Source of the DNA: Pseudomonas sp. Bout1
Lineage (GTDB): Bacteria > Pseudomonadota > Gammaproteobacteria > Pseudomonadales > Pseudomonadaceae
DNA length: 64,000 nucleotides
Assembly: GCF_034314165.1 (NCBI RefSeq)
Contig: NZ_JAVIWK010000001.1
Span: 3,239,001-3,303,000, forward strand
Direction: 5' to 3'
Shown: piece by piece, positions 25,600 to 34,817 of the stretch
How the letters are laid out: every line of letters begins with the position of its first letter
How positions within the stretch are numbered: the first letter of the stretch is position 1
Program-made: the position numbers and the translations under genes
The notes under the pieces: generated by a model
What the model saw: the letters and a program-made list of their open reading frames with translations, nothing else
Told to the model about the DNA's origin: nothing
Database searches by the model: none

Positions 25600-27015
25600 T
25601 CACTTCGCACTGGCGATCGTGGTATCCGGCTGCCAGCCACCACCCAACGCCTTGTAGATCGCGACAATCCCGCGATACAGATCCACCTCGGCCTGGGCCT
25701 GGGAATCCTCGGCGGCCAGACGCTCACGCTGGGCATCAAGCAACACCAGGAAATCCACGGTCCCTTCGCGGTAGCGAATCTCTGCCAGATCGGCAGCAGC
25801 ACGGCTCGACTCACTCTGACGAATCAGCGAAACCAGGCGCTGCTGGCGTTTGCCGTAATCACTGAAGGCATTTTCCGATTCTTCCAGCGCCAACAACACC
25901 TGCTGCTCATAGGTCGCCAGAGCACCATCCGCCTCGGCATCCGCGCCGCGCAACCGCGCCCGCACGCTACCCAGGTCAAACGCAGCCCAGGTAATGCTCG
26001 GGCCCAACGACCAGGCATTCGCCGCCGCCGATCCAATCTGCGAACCGCGCCCGGCGGTAAAACCAAGGAACCCACTGAGGCTCACCCGTGGAAACAGGTC
26101 AGCCTTGGCCACCCCGATCCGCGCCGTGGCCGCGGCCAACTTGCGCTCGGCGCTGAGAATGTCCGGACGACGCTGCAACAACTGCCCCGGGTCACCAATC
26201 GGCAACGCCTTGGCAATCGCCGGCAAGTCTTTCGGGCTCAGGTCCACGGTCAACTTGTCTGGGCGCTGGCCGAGAAGGGTGGCGATGCGATTACGCTCGC
26301 GTACTTCTTCAGCCTGCAGTTGCGGCACGCTGGCTTCTACAGCCGCCAGGCGCGCATCGGCACGCACCACGTCAAGCTGATCACCCACACCGGCATCGCG
26401 CAGGCTGACGGTGATGCCACGCGAGTCTTCCTGGTTCTTCAGGTTGGCCACCGCGATTTTCTCGCGCAGTTGTGCGCCGCGCAGTTGGCCGTAGGCGTCC
26501 ACCAGTTCGGCAATCATGGTGACTTGCAACTGATAGAGGTCGGCTTCGGCAACCTGTTGGTCAGCGTCGCTGGCCTCCAGGTTGCGGCGGATGCGTCCAA
26601 ACAGGTCCACTTCCCACGCCATGTCCAGGCCCAGGTCATAACGCTCGCTGTTGACGCGATTGGTGGTTTGGCCAGGAATCTGGCCCTTGCCCACATCACT
26701 GCTGACGCGGCTGGTGATCACCGGCATCACGTCGTTGGCGGCATCGTCACGAATCGCCCGGGCGGCCCGCAGGCGGGCAAATGCCACCCGCAGGTCGCGG
26801 TTGCCCTGCAGCGATTGAGTCACCAACTGGTTAAGGGTCGGGTCTTCGAATTGCTGCCACCAGATGCCTTCGAACTTCGCGTGGTCGTACTGCTTGGCAT
26901 CGGCGGCGGCCGTTACGTTGGCCGCCTCCAGTGGCTGGGTTTTATAGTCCGGGCCCACGGCACAGGCGCTCAGGGCCAGTACCAGTAAGCTCGGCAAAAA
27001 TACTTTCACGCTCAT
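25600..27015 (-). CDS. oprN: RND efflux outer-membrane channel, OprN-like
   Basis: The product is 471 aa, an OprM/TolC-family lipoprotein. The signal ends in a lipobox LSAC with Cys18. Two outer-membrane efflux (OEP) repeats follow, with typical motifs (WWQQFEDPTLNQLV near residue 52 and a QAEVDLYRGIVAIYKALGGG helix near the C-terminus). It is the third gene of the operon and overlaps the pump gene by 4 bp. The name oprN is given by operon order and homology, so a different NodT-type assignment is possible. Confidence 0.85.
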   Translation of the reverse strand: MSVKVFLPSLLVLALSACAVGPDYKTQPLEAANVTAAADAKQYDHAKFEGIWWQQFEDPTLNQLVTQSLQGNRDLRVAFARLRAARAIRDDAANDVMPVITSRVSSDVGKGQIPGQTTNRVNSERYDLGLDMAWEVDLFGRIRRNLEASDADQQVAEADLYQLQVTMIAELVDAYGQLRGAQLREKIAVANLKNQEDSRGITVSLRDAGVGDQLDVVRADARLAAVEASVPQLQAEEVRERNRIATLLGQRPDKLTVDLSPKDLPAIAKALPIGDPGQLLQRRPDILSAERKLAAATARIGVAKADLFPRVSLSGFLGFTAGRGSQIGSAAANAWSLGPSITWAAFDLGSVRARLRGADAEADGALATYEQQVLLALEESENAFSDYGKRQQRLVSLIRQSESSRAAADLAEIRYREGTVDFLVLLDAQRERLAAEDSQAQAEVDLYRGIVAIYKALGGGWQPDTTIASAK

Positions 27016-30000
27016 TGCTGTGTCTCCAGCTTCAAGGCCTTGGCCGCTTTACGGGCCTCACCGCGCTCGACAAACCGGCGGATCAGTACATAGAACACTG
27101 GCGTCAACAGCAGACCGAAGAAGGTCACGCCGATCATCCCGGAGAACACCGCCACGCCCATCGCATGACGCATCTCGGCACCGGCACCGCTGGACAACAC
27201 CAGCGGCACTACACCCATGATGAAGGCGAACGAGGTCATCAGGATCGGCCGCAGACGCAGACGGCAGGCTTCCAGTACCGCAGCCAGTGGGTCGAGGCCT
27301 TCCTGCTGTTTGTCCTTGGCAAACTCGACGATCAGAATCGCGTTCTTACACGCAAGCCCCACCAGTACGATCAAGCCGATCTGGGTAAAGATGTTGTTGT
27401 CGCCGCCGGAGATAATCACCCCGGTGATGGCCGACAGCAGGGTCATCGGTACGATCAGGATCACCGCCAGTGGCAGGCTCCAGCTTTCGTATTGGGCGGC
27501 CAGTACCAGGAACGCCAGCAGTACGCAGAGCGGGAACACAAACAGTGCGGTGTTGCCCGAGAGGATTTGCTGATAGGTCAGGTCAGTCCACTCATAGGTC
27601 ATGCCGTTGGGTAACTCGTCTTTCAACAGTTTCTCGATCGCAACCTGGGCCTGGCCGGAGCTGTAGCCTGGTGCGGCGTTGCCGTTGATCTCGGCCGTGA
27701 TGAAGCCGTTGTAGTGCATCACGCGGTCCGGGCCCGAGGTGTCGCTGACCTTGATGAAGGTCGCCAGCGGGATCATCTCGCCTTTGTTGTTGCGCACTTT
27801 CAATTGGCCGATCTGGTCTTCATCCTGGCGGAACTGCTGTTCAGCCTGCACGTTGACCTGATAAGTACGGCCGAAGCGGTTGAAGTCGTTGGCATACAAC
27901 GAGCCCAGGTAGATCTGCAGGGTGTCGAAGATGTCACTGATCGCCACGCCATGGGTCTTGGCCTTTTCGCGGTCGATGGCAGCATCGACCTGGGGCACGT
28001 TGACCGTGTAGCTGGTGAACAGGCCGAACAACTCAGGCACACCACGGCTTTTGGTGATGATGTTCTGCACTTCCTTGTAAAGCTCGTCGTACCCCAGGTT
28101 GCCACGGTCTTCGACCTGCAGGCGGAACCCGCCGATCGTACCCAGGCCCTGTACCGGCGGCGGTGGGAAGATCGCCATGTAGGCGTCCTGGATGCTGGCG
28201 TACTTGCCATTCAGTGCACCAGCAATCGCACCGGCAGACAGGCTCGGGTCTTTACGCTCATCGAACGGCTTCAAGGTCACGAACACGATGCCGTTGTTCG
28301 GGCTGTTGGTAAAACCGTTGATCGACAAGCCAGGGAACGCGATAGCGCTTTCCACGCCAGGCTGTTTCATGGCGATGTCCGACATGCGCTTGATCACATC
28401 TTCGGTGCGGTCCAGGCTCGCGGCGTCCGGCAATTGCGCGAAGGCCACCAGGTATTGCTTGTCCTGGGCGGGTACGAAACCGGTCGGCGTGTGGGCAAAG
28501 CCCAGCCAGGTCAGGACCATCAGGCCGGCGTACAGGAACAGCGCGATGCCACTGCCGCGAATTACCCGGCGCACAGTGCCGACGTAACCATGGCTGGCCT
28601 TGTCGAAGAAGCGGTTGAACGGTTTGAACAACCAGCCACCCAGCACCTTGTCGAGGAACCTCGAGAAGCCGTCTTTCGGTGCGTTGTGACCTTTAAGCAA
28701 TACCGCTGCGAGGGCAGGGGACAAGGTCAGCGAGTTGAACGCCGAAATCACCGTCGAAATCGCAATGGTCAAGGCAAATTGCTTATAGAACTGCCCGGTC
28801 AAGCCGCTGATAAACGCCGCTGGAATGAACACCGCACACAGTACCAACGCGGTAGCGATGATCGGGCCGGTCACTTCGCTCATGGCCTTTTCAGTCGCCG
28901 GGAACGGTTCGAGTCCCAATTCAATGTTCCGCTCGACGTTCTCCACCACCACGATGGCGTCGTCCACCACGATACCGATGGCGAGTACCAGGCCGAACAG
29001 CGACAGCGCGTTGAGCGAGAAGCCAAACAGGTGCATGACCGCAAACGTACCGATCAGCGATACCGGCACCGCCACCAACGGAATGATCGAGGCGCGCCAG
29101 GTTTGCAGGAACAGGATTACCACCAGCACGACCAGGATCAGTGCTTCGAACAGGGTGTGAACCACCGCCTCGATGGAGCCGCGCACGAACACTGTAGGGT
29201 CATAGGCGATACGGTAATCCATGCCCTCCGGGAAGCTTTGTTTGAGCTCCGCCATCTTGGCGCGCACTTCATTGGAGATGTCGATTGCGTTGGAGCCTGG
29301 ACGCTGAAAGATCGGTATCGCCACGGCCGGCTGGTTATCGATCAAGGAGCGCAGGGCGTACTGGCTGGAACCCAGCTCAACCCGCGCGATGTCCTTCAGG
29401 CGCGTGATTTCGCCGTTGTCGCCGGCACGGATCACGATATTTTCGAACTCTTCCTCAGTGACCAGACGGCCCTGGGTATTGACCGACAGTTGGAAGCTGG
29501 TGTCATTGGGCGCAGGCTGCGCGCCCAATGCACCGGCCGCCACCTGGCGGTTCTGTTCACGAATGGCCGTGACCACATCGGTGGCGGTCAGGTTGCGTGA
29601 GGCGGTCTTGTTCGGGTCCAGCCACACACGCAGGGAGTAGTCGCCCATGCCGAACAACTGCACATCGCCCACGCCGCCTAGCCGTGCCAACTCATCCTTG
29701 ATATTGAGGATCGCGTAGTTGGACAGGTAGAGCATGTTGTAGCGCTGATCCGGGGAGGTGATGTGCACCACCATGGTCAGGTCGGGGGAGGCCTTGTCCA
29801 CGGTAATACCGATGCGCGTCACTTCCTCAGGCAGCTTGGGCTGCGTGCGGGTTACACGGTTCTGCACCTGCACCTGCGCGTTGTCCAGGTCGGTGCCCAG
29901 GGCGAAGGTGATGGTCAGGGTCAGCTTGCCGTCGGCGGTCGACTGCGAGGACATGTACAGCATGTTCTCGACGCCGGTGATGGCCTGCTCCAGCGGAGCG

Positions 30001-30191
30001 GCTACGGTTTCACCGATGACTTTAGGGTTGGCGCCCGGGAAGTTGGCGCGAACCACTACGGTCGGCGGCACCACTTCCGGGTATTCGCTGATCGGCAACT
30101 GGAACAGCGAGATCGCACCCGCGATCAGGATCAACAGCGACAGCACCGCTGCGAAGATCGGCCGCGAAATGAAGAACTTGGAAAAATTCAT
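27012..30191 (-). CDS. mexF: RND multidrug efflux pump, MexF-like
   Basis: The product is 1059 aa, the usual HAE1 RND length. It opens with a transmembrane helix (FISRPIFAAVLSLLILIAGA) and has 12 predicted membrane segments with two large periplasmic loops. The proton-relay aspartates are in VLAIGIVVDDAIVVVENVER. The overall sequence closely follows MexF (EYPEVVPPTVVVRANFPGAN, LPEEVTRIGITVDKASPD). It exports drugs such as chloramphenicol, quinolones and related compounds in characterised homologues. It is 15 bp downstream of mexE. No mexT-like LysR gene is adjacent. Confidence 0.93.
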   Translation of the reverse strand: MNFSKFFISRPIFAAVLSLLILIAGAISLFQLPISEYPEVVPPTVVVRANFPGANPKVIGETVAAPLEQAITGVENMLYMSSQSTADGKLTLTITFALGTDLDNAQVQVQNRVTRTQPKLPEEVTRIGITVDKASPDLTMVVHITSPDQRYNMLYLSNYAILNIKDELARLGGVGDVQLFGMGDYSLRVWLDPNKTASRNLTATDVVTAIREQNRQVAAGALGAQPAPNDTSFQLSVNTQGRLVTEEEFENIVIRAGDNGEITRLKDIARVELGSSQYALRSLIDNQPAVAIPIFQRPGSNAIDISNEVRAKMAELKQSFPEGMDYRIAYDPTVFVRGSIEAVVHTLFEALILVVLVVILFLQTWRASIIPLVAVPVSLIGTFAVMHLFGFSLNALSLFGLVLAIGIVVDDAIVVVENVERNIELGLEPFPATEKAMSEVTGPIIATALVLCAVFIPAAFISGLTGQFYKQFALTIAISTVISAFNSLTLSPALAAVLLKGHNAPKDGFSRFLDKVLGGWLFKPFNRFFDKASHGYVGTVRRVIRGSGIALFLYAGLMVLTWLGFAHTPTGFVPAQDKQYLVAFAQLPDAASLDRTEDVIKRMSDIAMKQPGVESAIAFPGLSINGFTNSPNNGIVFVTLKPFDERKDPSLSAGAIAGALNGKYASIQDAYMAIFPPPPVQGLGTIGGFRLQVEDRGNLGYDELYKEVQNIITKSRGVPELFGLFTSYTVNVPQVDAAIDREKAKTHGVAISDIFDTLQIYLGSLYANDFNRFGRTYQVNVQAEQQFRQDEDQIGQLKVRNNKGEMIPLATFIKVSDTSGPDRVMHYNGFITAEINGNAAPGYSSGQAQVAIEKLLKDELPNGMTYEWTDLTYQQILSGNTALFVFPLCVLLAFLVLAAQYESWSLPLAVILIVPMTLLSAITGVIISGGDNNIFTQIGLIVLVGLACKNAILIVEFAKDKQQEGLDPLAAVLEACRLRLRPILMTSFAFIMGVVPLVLSSGAGAEMRHAMGVAVFSGMIGVTFFGLLLTPVFYVLIRRFVERGEARKAAKALKLETQQ

Positions 30192-30206
30192 CTTGAGTTG
30201 TATCCC

Positions 30207-31448
30207 TTAACCGCGTGGAGTCGCGACGCTGGCAAGTTTTGGCGCGGCTTTATCCGGCGCCACTTGCTCCAGGTTGCTGGCTTCAAGCGCTTGTCGTTGT
30301 TGTGCCAAGGCGGCGAGGGTTTCCTTGCTGGCCATCGGGATGGTTTCCGGGGCAACCGGCGATCCCGGGCGAACGCGCTGCAGGCCCTTGACGATGATCG
30401 TGTCGTCTTTGGTGAGGCCGCTGCGCACGATGCGCAAGCCTTCGATCTTCGGTCCCAGTTCCACGGCGCGATAGGCCGGCTTGTCACCGTCCATCACCAG
30501 CACGAACTTCTTGCCCAGGTCAGTGCCCACGGCTTCGTCATTGATCAACACGGCGGAGTAGGTGCCGCTGCCTACCAGCTTCAAGCGGGCATACAGGCCA
30601 GGGGTGTATTCGCCCTTGCTGTTGTCAAACACGGCGCGACCGCGAATGGTGCCGGTGGCCGGGTTGACCTGGTTGTCGACGAAGTTCATCTGGCCCAGGT
30701 GCGGGTTGCCGGTTTCATTGGACAGGCCCAGGTACACCGGGGTGGTAGCGCCACGGCGGCCCTGGCGCGCGAGTTCGGTGTACTTGAGGTACACGCGCTC
30801 ATCGGCGTCGAAGTAGGCGTAGACCTTGTCGGTAGACACCACGCTGGTCAGCGCGGTGACATCGGCGGTCACCAGGTTGCCGGCGGTGATCTCGGCACGG
30901 CTGACACGGCCGCTGATGGGCGAAGTCACACGGGTGAAGCTCAGGTTCAGCTTGGCCAGGTCCAACTGCGCCTGGATGCCGGCCACGGTGGCGTGGGCTT
31001 CCTGGGCGGCGGTGGTGCGCGAGTCGGCCAGTTCGGCGGAGATCGCATTGCTCTGGCGCAAGCGTTCACCGCGCTGGGCTTCGTTATCGCTGCGGGTGGC
31101 GGCGGCTTTGGTTTGCGCGAGCTGGGCTTCGAGGCGGCGCACTTCAGCCTGGAACGGACGTGGGTCGATCTGGAACAGCAAGTCGCCTTTCTTGACCAGC
31201 GCGCCTTCGGTGAAAGCTACCTGGTCGATCTGGCCCGATACGCGCGGGCGGATCTGCACGGTTTCCGGCGCTTCGAGGCGGCCGGTGAACTCGTCCCACT
31301 CGTTGACCGGTTGTTCCAGCACCTTGGCCACGCTGACATGGCTGGGTGGCATGGCGGCCGCTTGTTCTGGTGTCTTGCCGCACGCGCTCATCACCAGCAC
31401 GGCCAAAATGGCCAGGGGATAGCGCAAATGTTTGAGTGACTGTTCCAT
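30207..31448 (-). CDS. mexE: RND periplasmic adaptor, MexE-like
   Basis: The product is 413 aa from the ATG at 31,448. An ATG three codons upstream is possible, but its spacing to GGCGG is too short. A lipoprotein signal ends at Cys23 (VLVMSACGKTPE). The adaptor domains follow: biotinyl-lipoyl pattern RVSGQIDQVAFTEGALVKKG, an alpha-hairpin with Ala/Gln-rich heptads, and a beta-barrel region. First gene of the operon. A perfect palindrome at 31,534-31,548 lies about 90 bp upstream. Confidence 0.9.
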   Translation of the reverse strand: MEQSLKHLRYPLAILAVLVMSACGKTPEQAAAMPPSHVSVAKVLEQPVNEWDEFTGRLEAPETVQIRPRVSGQIDQVAFTEGALVKKGDLLFQIDPRPFQAEVRRLEAQLAQTKAAATRSDNEAQRGERLRQSNAISAELADSRTTAAQEAHATVAGIQAQLDLAKLNLSFTRVTSPISGRVSRAEITAGNLVTADVTALTSVVSTDKVYAYFDADERVYLKYTELARQGRRGATTPVYLGLSNETGNPHLGQMNFVDNQVNPATGTIRGRAVFDNSKGEYTPGLYARLKLVGSGTYSAVLINDEAVGTDLGKKFVLVMDGDKPAYRAVELGPKIEGLRIVRSGLTKDDTIIVKGLQRVRPGSPVAPETIPMASKETLAALAQQRQALEASNLEQVAPDKAAPKLASVATPRG

Positions 31449-31533
31449 GAGGTGCATCCGCCAATGTATTTAAGATGGGCGGATCATGCTCGGCAGGGTG
31501 CTATCTCACGAATCGAATGAAACAAAGGTAACT

Positions 31534-31548
31534 ATCATTCGGAATGAT
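31534..31548. promoter_or_regulatory. Perfect palindrome upstream of mexE
   Basis: ATCATTC-G-GAATGAT is a 15-bp perfect inverted repeat in the divergent region between mexE and the hybrid kinase gene. Its size suits a TetR- or LysR-type operator. No matching regulator gene is adjacent, so the binding protein is unknown. Confidence 0.5.
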
Positions 31549-31749
31549 ATAAGCGTACGGCAAGCCCTCTAGAATGGGGGTTTCGTTAGGGAGCTATCAA
31601 TAGTGTTGATGACAAAGGACTGTTGCGCCGAATGCAAGGAACCCCGGAGGCAGGCGATTGTCGCGCAAAATCACACCACTTGGCAGGTGCTTTTAGGCCA
31701 CACTTATCGAGCCCCAACCAAACGCTGAACCATAACAGCGGAGAGTCCC

Positions 31750-33678
31750 ATGCCTGATACACCTGCGCTGCGTAGCGTGCTCGAAAATGATCGTTTCCGT
31801 CTATTGGTCGATGCCGTGATCGACTATGCGATTTATATGCTGGACCCCAACGGTATTGTCGTCAGTTGGAACTCCGGCGCCCGGCGATTCAAGGGCTACC
31901 AGGAGGCAGAGATCCTCGGTTCGCATTTTTCGTGTTTCTACACCCCACAGGACCGCGAGGCCGGCATGCCCGAGCGGGCGTTAAAAGCGGCTACCGAAGA
32001 GGGGCGATTCGAGGGCGAAGGCTGGCGTGTGCGCAAGGACGGCACGCACTTCTGGTGCCATGTGGTGATCGACCCGATCCGTGATCCCGATGGCAGCCTG
32101 CTGGGCTTCGCGAAGATTACCCGCGACCTGACCGATCATAAGATTGCCGAGCAAACCCTCAAGCAGAGTGAGCAACAGTTTCGCCTGCTGGTGCAGAGCG
32201 TCACCGACTACGCCATCTATATGCTCGACCCCGTGGGCCGCGTCAGCAGTTGGAACCTGGGAGCGCAGCACATCAAGGGGTACTTGCCCCTGGAAGTCAT
32301 CGGCCAACATTTTTCGCTGTTCTACACCGCCCAGGACCGCGCCAACGGTGAACCCCAGCGCGCGCTGGAAGTGGCTGCCCGCGAAGGCCGGTTCGAGAAG
32401 CAGGGCTGGCGGGTGCGTAAAGACGGTTCGCAGTTTTTGGCCCACGTGATTATCGACCCGATCTGGTCCGACACCGGCGAGGTGCTGGGCTTTGCCAAGA
32501 TCACCCGCGATATCAGCGAGGTGGTGCAGGCGCAAAAAGAACTGGAGCTGGCACGTGAGGCGTTGTTCCAGTCACAGAAACTGCAAGCCGTGGGGCAACT
32601 CAGCGGCGGCATTGCCCACGACTTCAATAACCTGCTGACGGTGGTGCGTGGCAACCTGGAGCTGTTGCGCAAGCACGTCGGCGACAACCCGAAACTGTCG
32701 CGCCTGGTGGACAATGCCGTGCTCGGCACCGACCGGGGGGTGTCATTGACCCAGCGCATGCTGGCTTTCGCCCGGCGCCAGGAGCTGAAAACCGAAGCGG
32801 TGTATTTGCCGCAGATGGTCACCAATATTCTCGGCCTGTTGTGCAGCTCGGTAGGGCCCAAGGTGCAGGTGCAGGCGCATCTGGCCCCTGACCTGCCCGC
32901 CGTGCATGCCGACATCAACCAATTGGAACTGGCCCTGCTCAACCTTGCCAGCAATGCCCGTGACGCGATGCCTGGCGGCGGCGCGCTGGCCATCGACGCC
33001 CAGGTGCGTGAAGCCGAGGGAACGCTTCGCCACGGGCAATACGTATGCCTGTCGATCGTCGATGAGGGCGAAGGCATGGACCCACAAACCCTGGCCCGTG
33101 CCGCGGACCCGTTCTTTACCACCAAGGGCGTGGGCAAGGGCACCGGTCTTGGGCTATCAATGGTCCATGGCCTGGCAGAACAGCTGGGTGGCCGCCTGGT
33201 GATGCAAAGTACGATAGGGCTGGGCACGCGTGCCGAACTGTGGCTGCCCCTGGCAACCAGCAAGGTCATCAACGCACCCTCGCCGGTTGTGGAACTCGCC
33301 GCTCCAGCGTTCAAGACATTGACGATATTGGTAGTGGATGACGACAGCCTGGTGCTCAACAGCACCAAGCTGTTGCTTGAAGACCTTGGCCATCGAGTGA
33401 TCTGGGCCGCCAGCGGGGCCGTGGCCCTGCAGTGCTTTGCGCAGCACCCGGGCATCGACCTGATGATCACCGACATGGCCATGCCGCACATGGACGGGGC
33501 GCAATTGGCCGAGCGTGTGCGGGCGATGCTGCCCGGCTTGCCAATTATTCTCGCCACTGGCTACGCGCTGAACCTGGATGGCCCCATTGCGACACTGCCG
33601 CGACTGTTCAAACCCTACAGCCAGTTGCAATTGGCGGAGGTGATGGCCCAGGCGCTTGCGCAGCCAACTGTTGGCTGA
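31750..33678 (+). CDS. Cytoplasmic PAS-PAS hybrid sensor histidine kinase
   Basis: The product is 642 aa with no transmembrane segment. Two closely similar PAS domains (about residues 15-130 and 145-260) share YAIYMLDP, SSWNLGAQHIKGY and GWRVRKDG motifs, which suggests duplication. The HisKA region carries His290 in SGGIAHDFNNLL, followed by the HATPase_c domain (GTGLGLSMVHGL). A C-terminal receiver has its phosphoacceptor Asp575 (LMITDMAMPHMDG) and the conserved Lys at 621. It lacks an obvious partner output regulator here. It is divergent from mexEF-oprN, but a link to efflux is only positional. Confidence 0.88.
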   Translation: MPDTPALRSVLENDRFRLLVDAVIDYAIYMLDPNGIVVSWNSGARRFKGYQEAEILGSHFSCFYTPQDREAGMPERALKAATEEGRFEGEGWRVRKDGTHFWCHVVIDPIRDPDGSLLGFAKITRDLTDHKIAEQTLKQSEQQFRLLVQSVTDYAIYMLDPVGRVSSWNLGAQHIKGYLPLEVIGQHFSLFYTAQDRANGEPQRALEVAAREGRFEKQGWRVRKDGSQFLAHVIIDPIWSDTGEVLGFAKITRDISEVVQAQKELELAREALFQSQKLQAVGQLSGGIAHDFNNLLTVVRGNLELLRKHVGDNPKLSRLVDNAVLGTDRGVSLTQRMLAFARRQELKTEAVYLPQMVTNILGLLCSSVGPKVQVQAHLAPDLPAVHADINQLELALLNLASNARDAMPGGGALAIDAQVREAEGTLRHGQYVCLSIVDEGEGMDPQTLARAADPFFTTKGVGKGTGLGLSMVHGLAEQLGGRLVMQSTIGLGTRAELWLPLATSKVINAPSPVVELAAPAFKTLTILVVDDDSLVLNSTKLLLEDLGHRVIWAASGAVALQCFAQHPGIDLMITDMAMPHMDGAQLAERVRAMLPGLPIILATGYALNLDGPIATLPRLFKPYSQLQLAEVMAQALAQPTVG

Positions 33679-33767
33679 ACAACAGCAGTCGGGCAGTTGT
33701 GGTCTGCGCGGCACAGTCCGGCCCTAATGGATATTTTTAACTAACTGATTTAACTGAATAAAAAATA

Positions 33768-33783
33768 TGGCACGGGCTCTGCA
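33768..33783 (+). promoter_or_regulatory. Sigma-54-like (-24/-12) promoter of the second sugar ABC operon
   Basis: TGGCACGGGCTCTGCA matches the sigma-54 consensus TGGCACG-N4-TTGCA at all but one position and keeps the invariant GG-N10-GC spacing. It ends 44 bp before the binding-protein ATG at 33,828. No sigma-54 activator gene is adjacent. Confidence 0.6.
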
Positions 33784-33827
33784 AAGCACAGGTGAACCCT
33801 TTCACCCGTCGTTCAGCGGAGCCCAGT

Positions 33828-34817
33828 ATGCCTTGCACCTTTTTCTCGCGTTCACGTTTCATCTGGCTTGGCGCAGCATTGTTGCTGGGCCATGCCGCCG
33901 TGTCCCAGGCCGCCGCCGATGGCGATGACGCGGTGCCGTCCCTGGCCGGCAAGCGCATAGCGGTGAGCATGACTGGCACCAGTCACTACTTCGATATCAA
34001 GGCGTTCCAGGCCCAGGTCGACGAGATCAAACGCCTCGGCGGCACGCCCATCACCCTGGATGCCGGGCGCAATGACAAGAACCTGGTCACCCAACTGCAA
34101 ACCGTGGTCACCCAGAAACCCGATGCCGTGATCCAGACCCTCGGTACGCTCAGTGTGATTGACCCGTGGCTCAAGCGCATCAGCAAGGCGGGCATCCCGC
34201 TATTCACCATCGATGCGCCTTCGCAATACAGCCTCAACAACACCACCTCCGATAACGTCGCCACCGGCAAGGCCCTGGCCGATCAACTGATCAAGGATGC
34301 CGGGGGCAAGGGCAAGATCCTGGTGTTCAACGGCTTCTACGGCGTGCCGGTGTGCGCGATTCGCTACGACCAGTTGAAACTGGCGCTCAAGGACCACCCG
34401 CAGTTGGAGATCATCGAGCCGGAACTGCGCGATGTGATCCCCAACACCGTGCAGGATGCTTATTCCCAGGTGTCGGCGTTGCTCAACAAGTACCCGGCCG
34501 GCAGCGTCTCGGCGATCTGGGCGGCGTGGGACATTCCGCAACTGGGGGCGAGCAAGGCGTTGATTGATGCCAAGCGCACCGAGATCAAGACCTACGGCGT
34601 CGATGGCACGCCTGAAGTGCTGGAGCTGCTCGGCCAGGCCAATTCGCCGGTGGGCGCCGTGGTGGCCCAGCAACCGGCGCTGATCGGCAAGACCGCGGTG
34701 CAGAACGTGGCCCGTTACCTGGCCGGGCAGCGCGACTTGCCCAAGGAAACCCACGTGCCGACGCTGTTGACCACGGCGGCCAACCTGGCGCAAGTCCAGC
34801 AACTGCGGGGTGATTGA
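33828..34817 (+). CDS. Sugar ABC transporter substrate-binding protein
   Basis: The product is 329 aa from the ATG at 33,828 with GCGGAG upstream. The frame opens earlier at 33,792, but no ribosome site fits. A Sec signal peptide ends near SQAAADG. The body is a type I periplasmic binding protein (TLDAGRNDKNLVTQLQTVV, FTIDAPSQYSLNNTTSDN, SAIWAAWDIPQLGASKAL). It is the first of four genes forming a complete importer with no catabolic enzymes attached. Substrate unknown. Confidence 0.87.
   Translation: MPCTFFSRSRFIWLGAALLLGHAAVSQAAADGDDAVPSLAGKRIAVSMTGTSHYFDIKAFQAQVDEIKRLGGTPITLDAGRNDKNLVTQLQTVVTQKPDAVIQTLGTLSVIDPWLKRISKAGIPLFTIDAPSQYSLNNTTSDNVATGKALADQLIKDAGGKGKILVFNGFYGVPVCAIRYDQLKLALKDHPQLEIIEPELRDVIPNTVQDAYSQVSALLNKYPAGSVSAIWAAWDIPQLGASKALIDAKRTEIKTYGVDGTPEVLELLGQANSPVGAVVAQQPALIGKTAVQNVARYLAGQRDLPKETHVPTLLTTAANLAQVQQLRGD

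Noticed and set aside
25546..26988. Long open frame of 480 codons on the plus strand opposite the oprN-like gene
   Set aside because: It mirrors the codon structure of the real minus-strand gene and shows no family motif; high-GC third positions produce such antisense frames.
27714..29600. A 628-codon plus-strand frame opposite mexF
   Set aside because: It lies wholly within mexF in antisense, is His/Arg/Gln-rich and has no recognisable motif.
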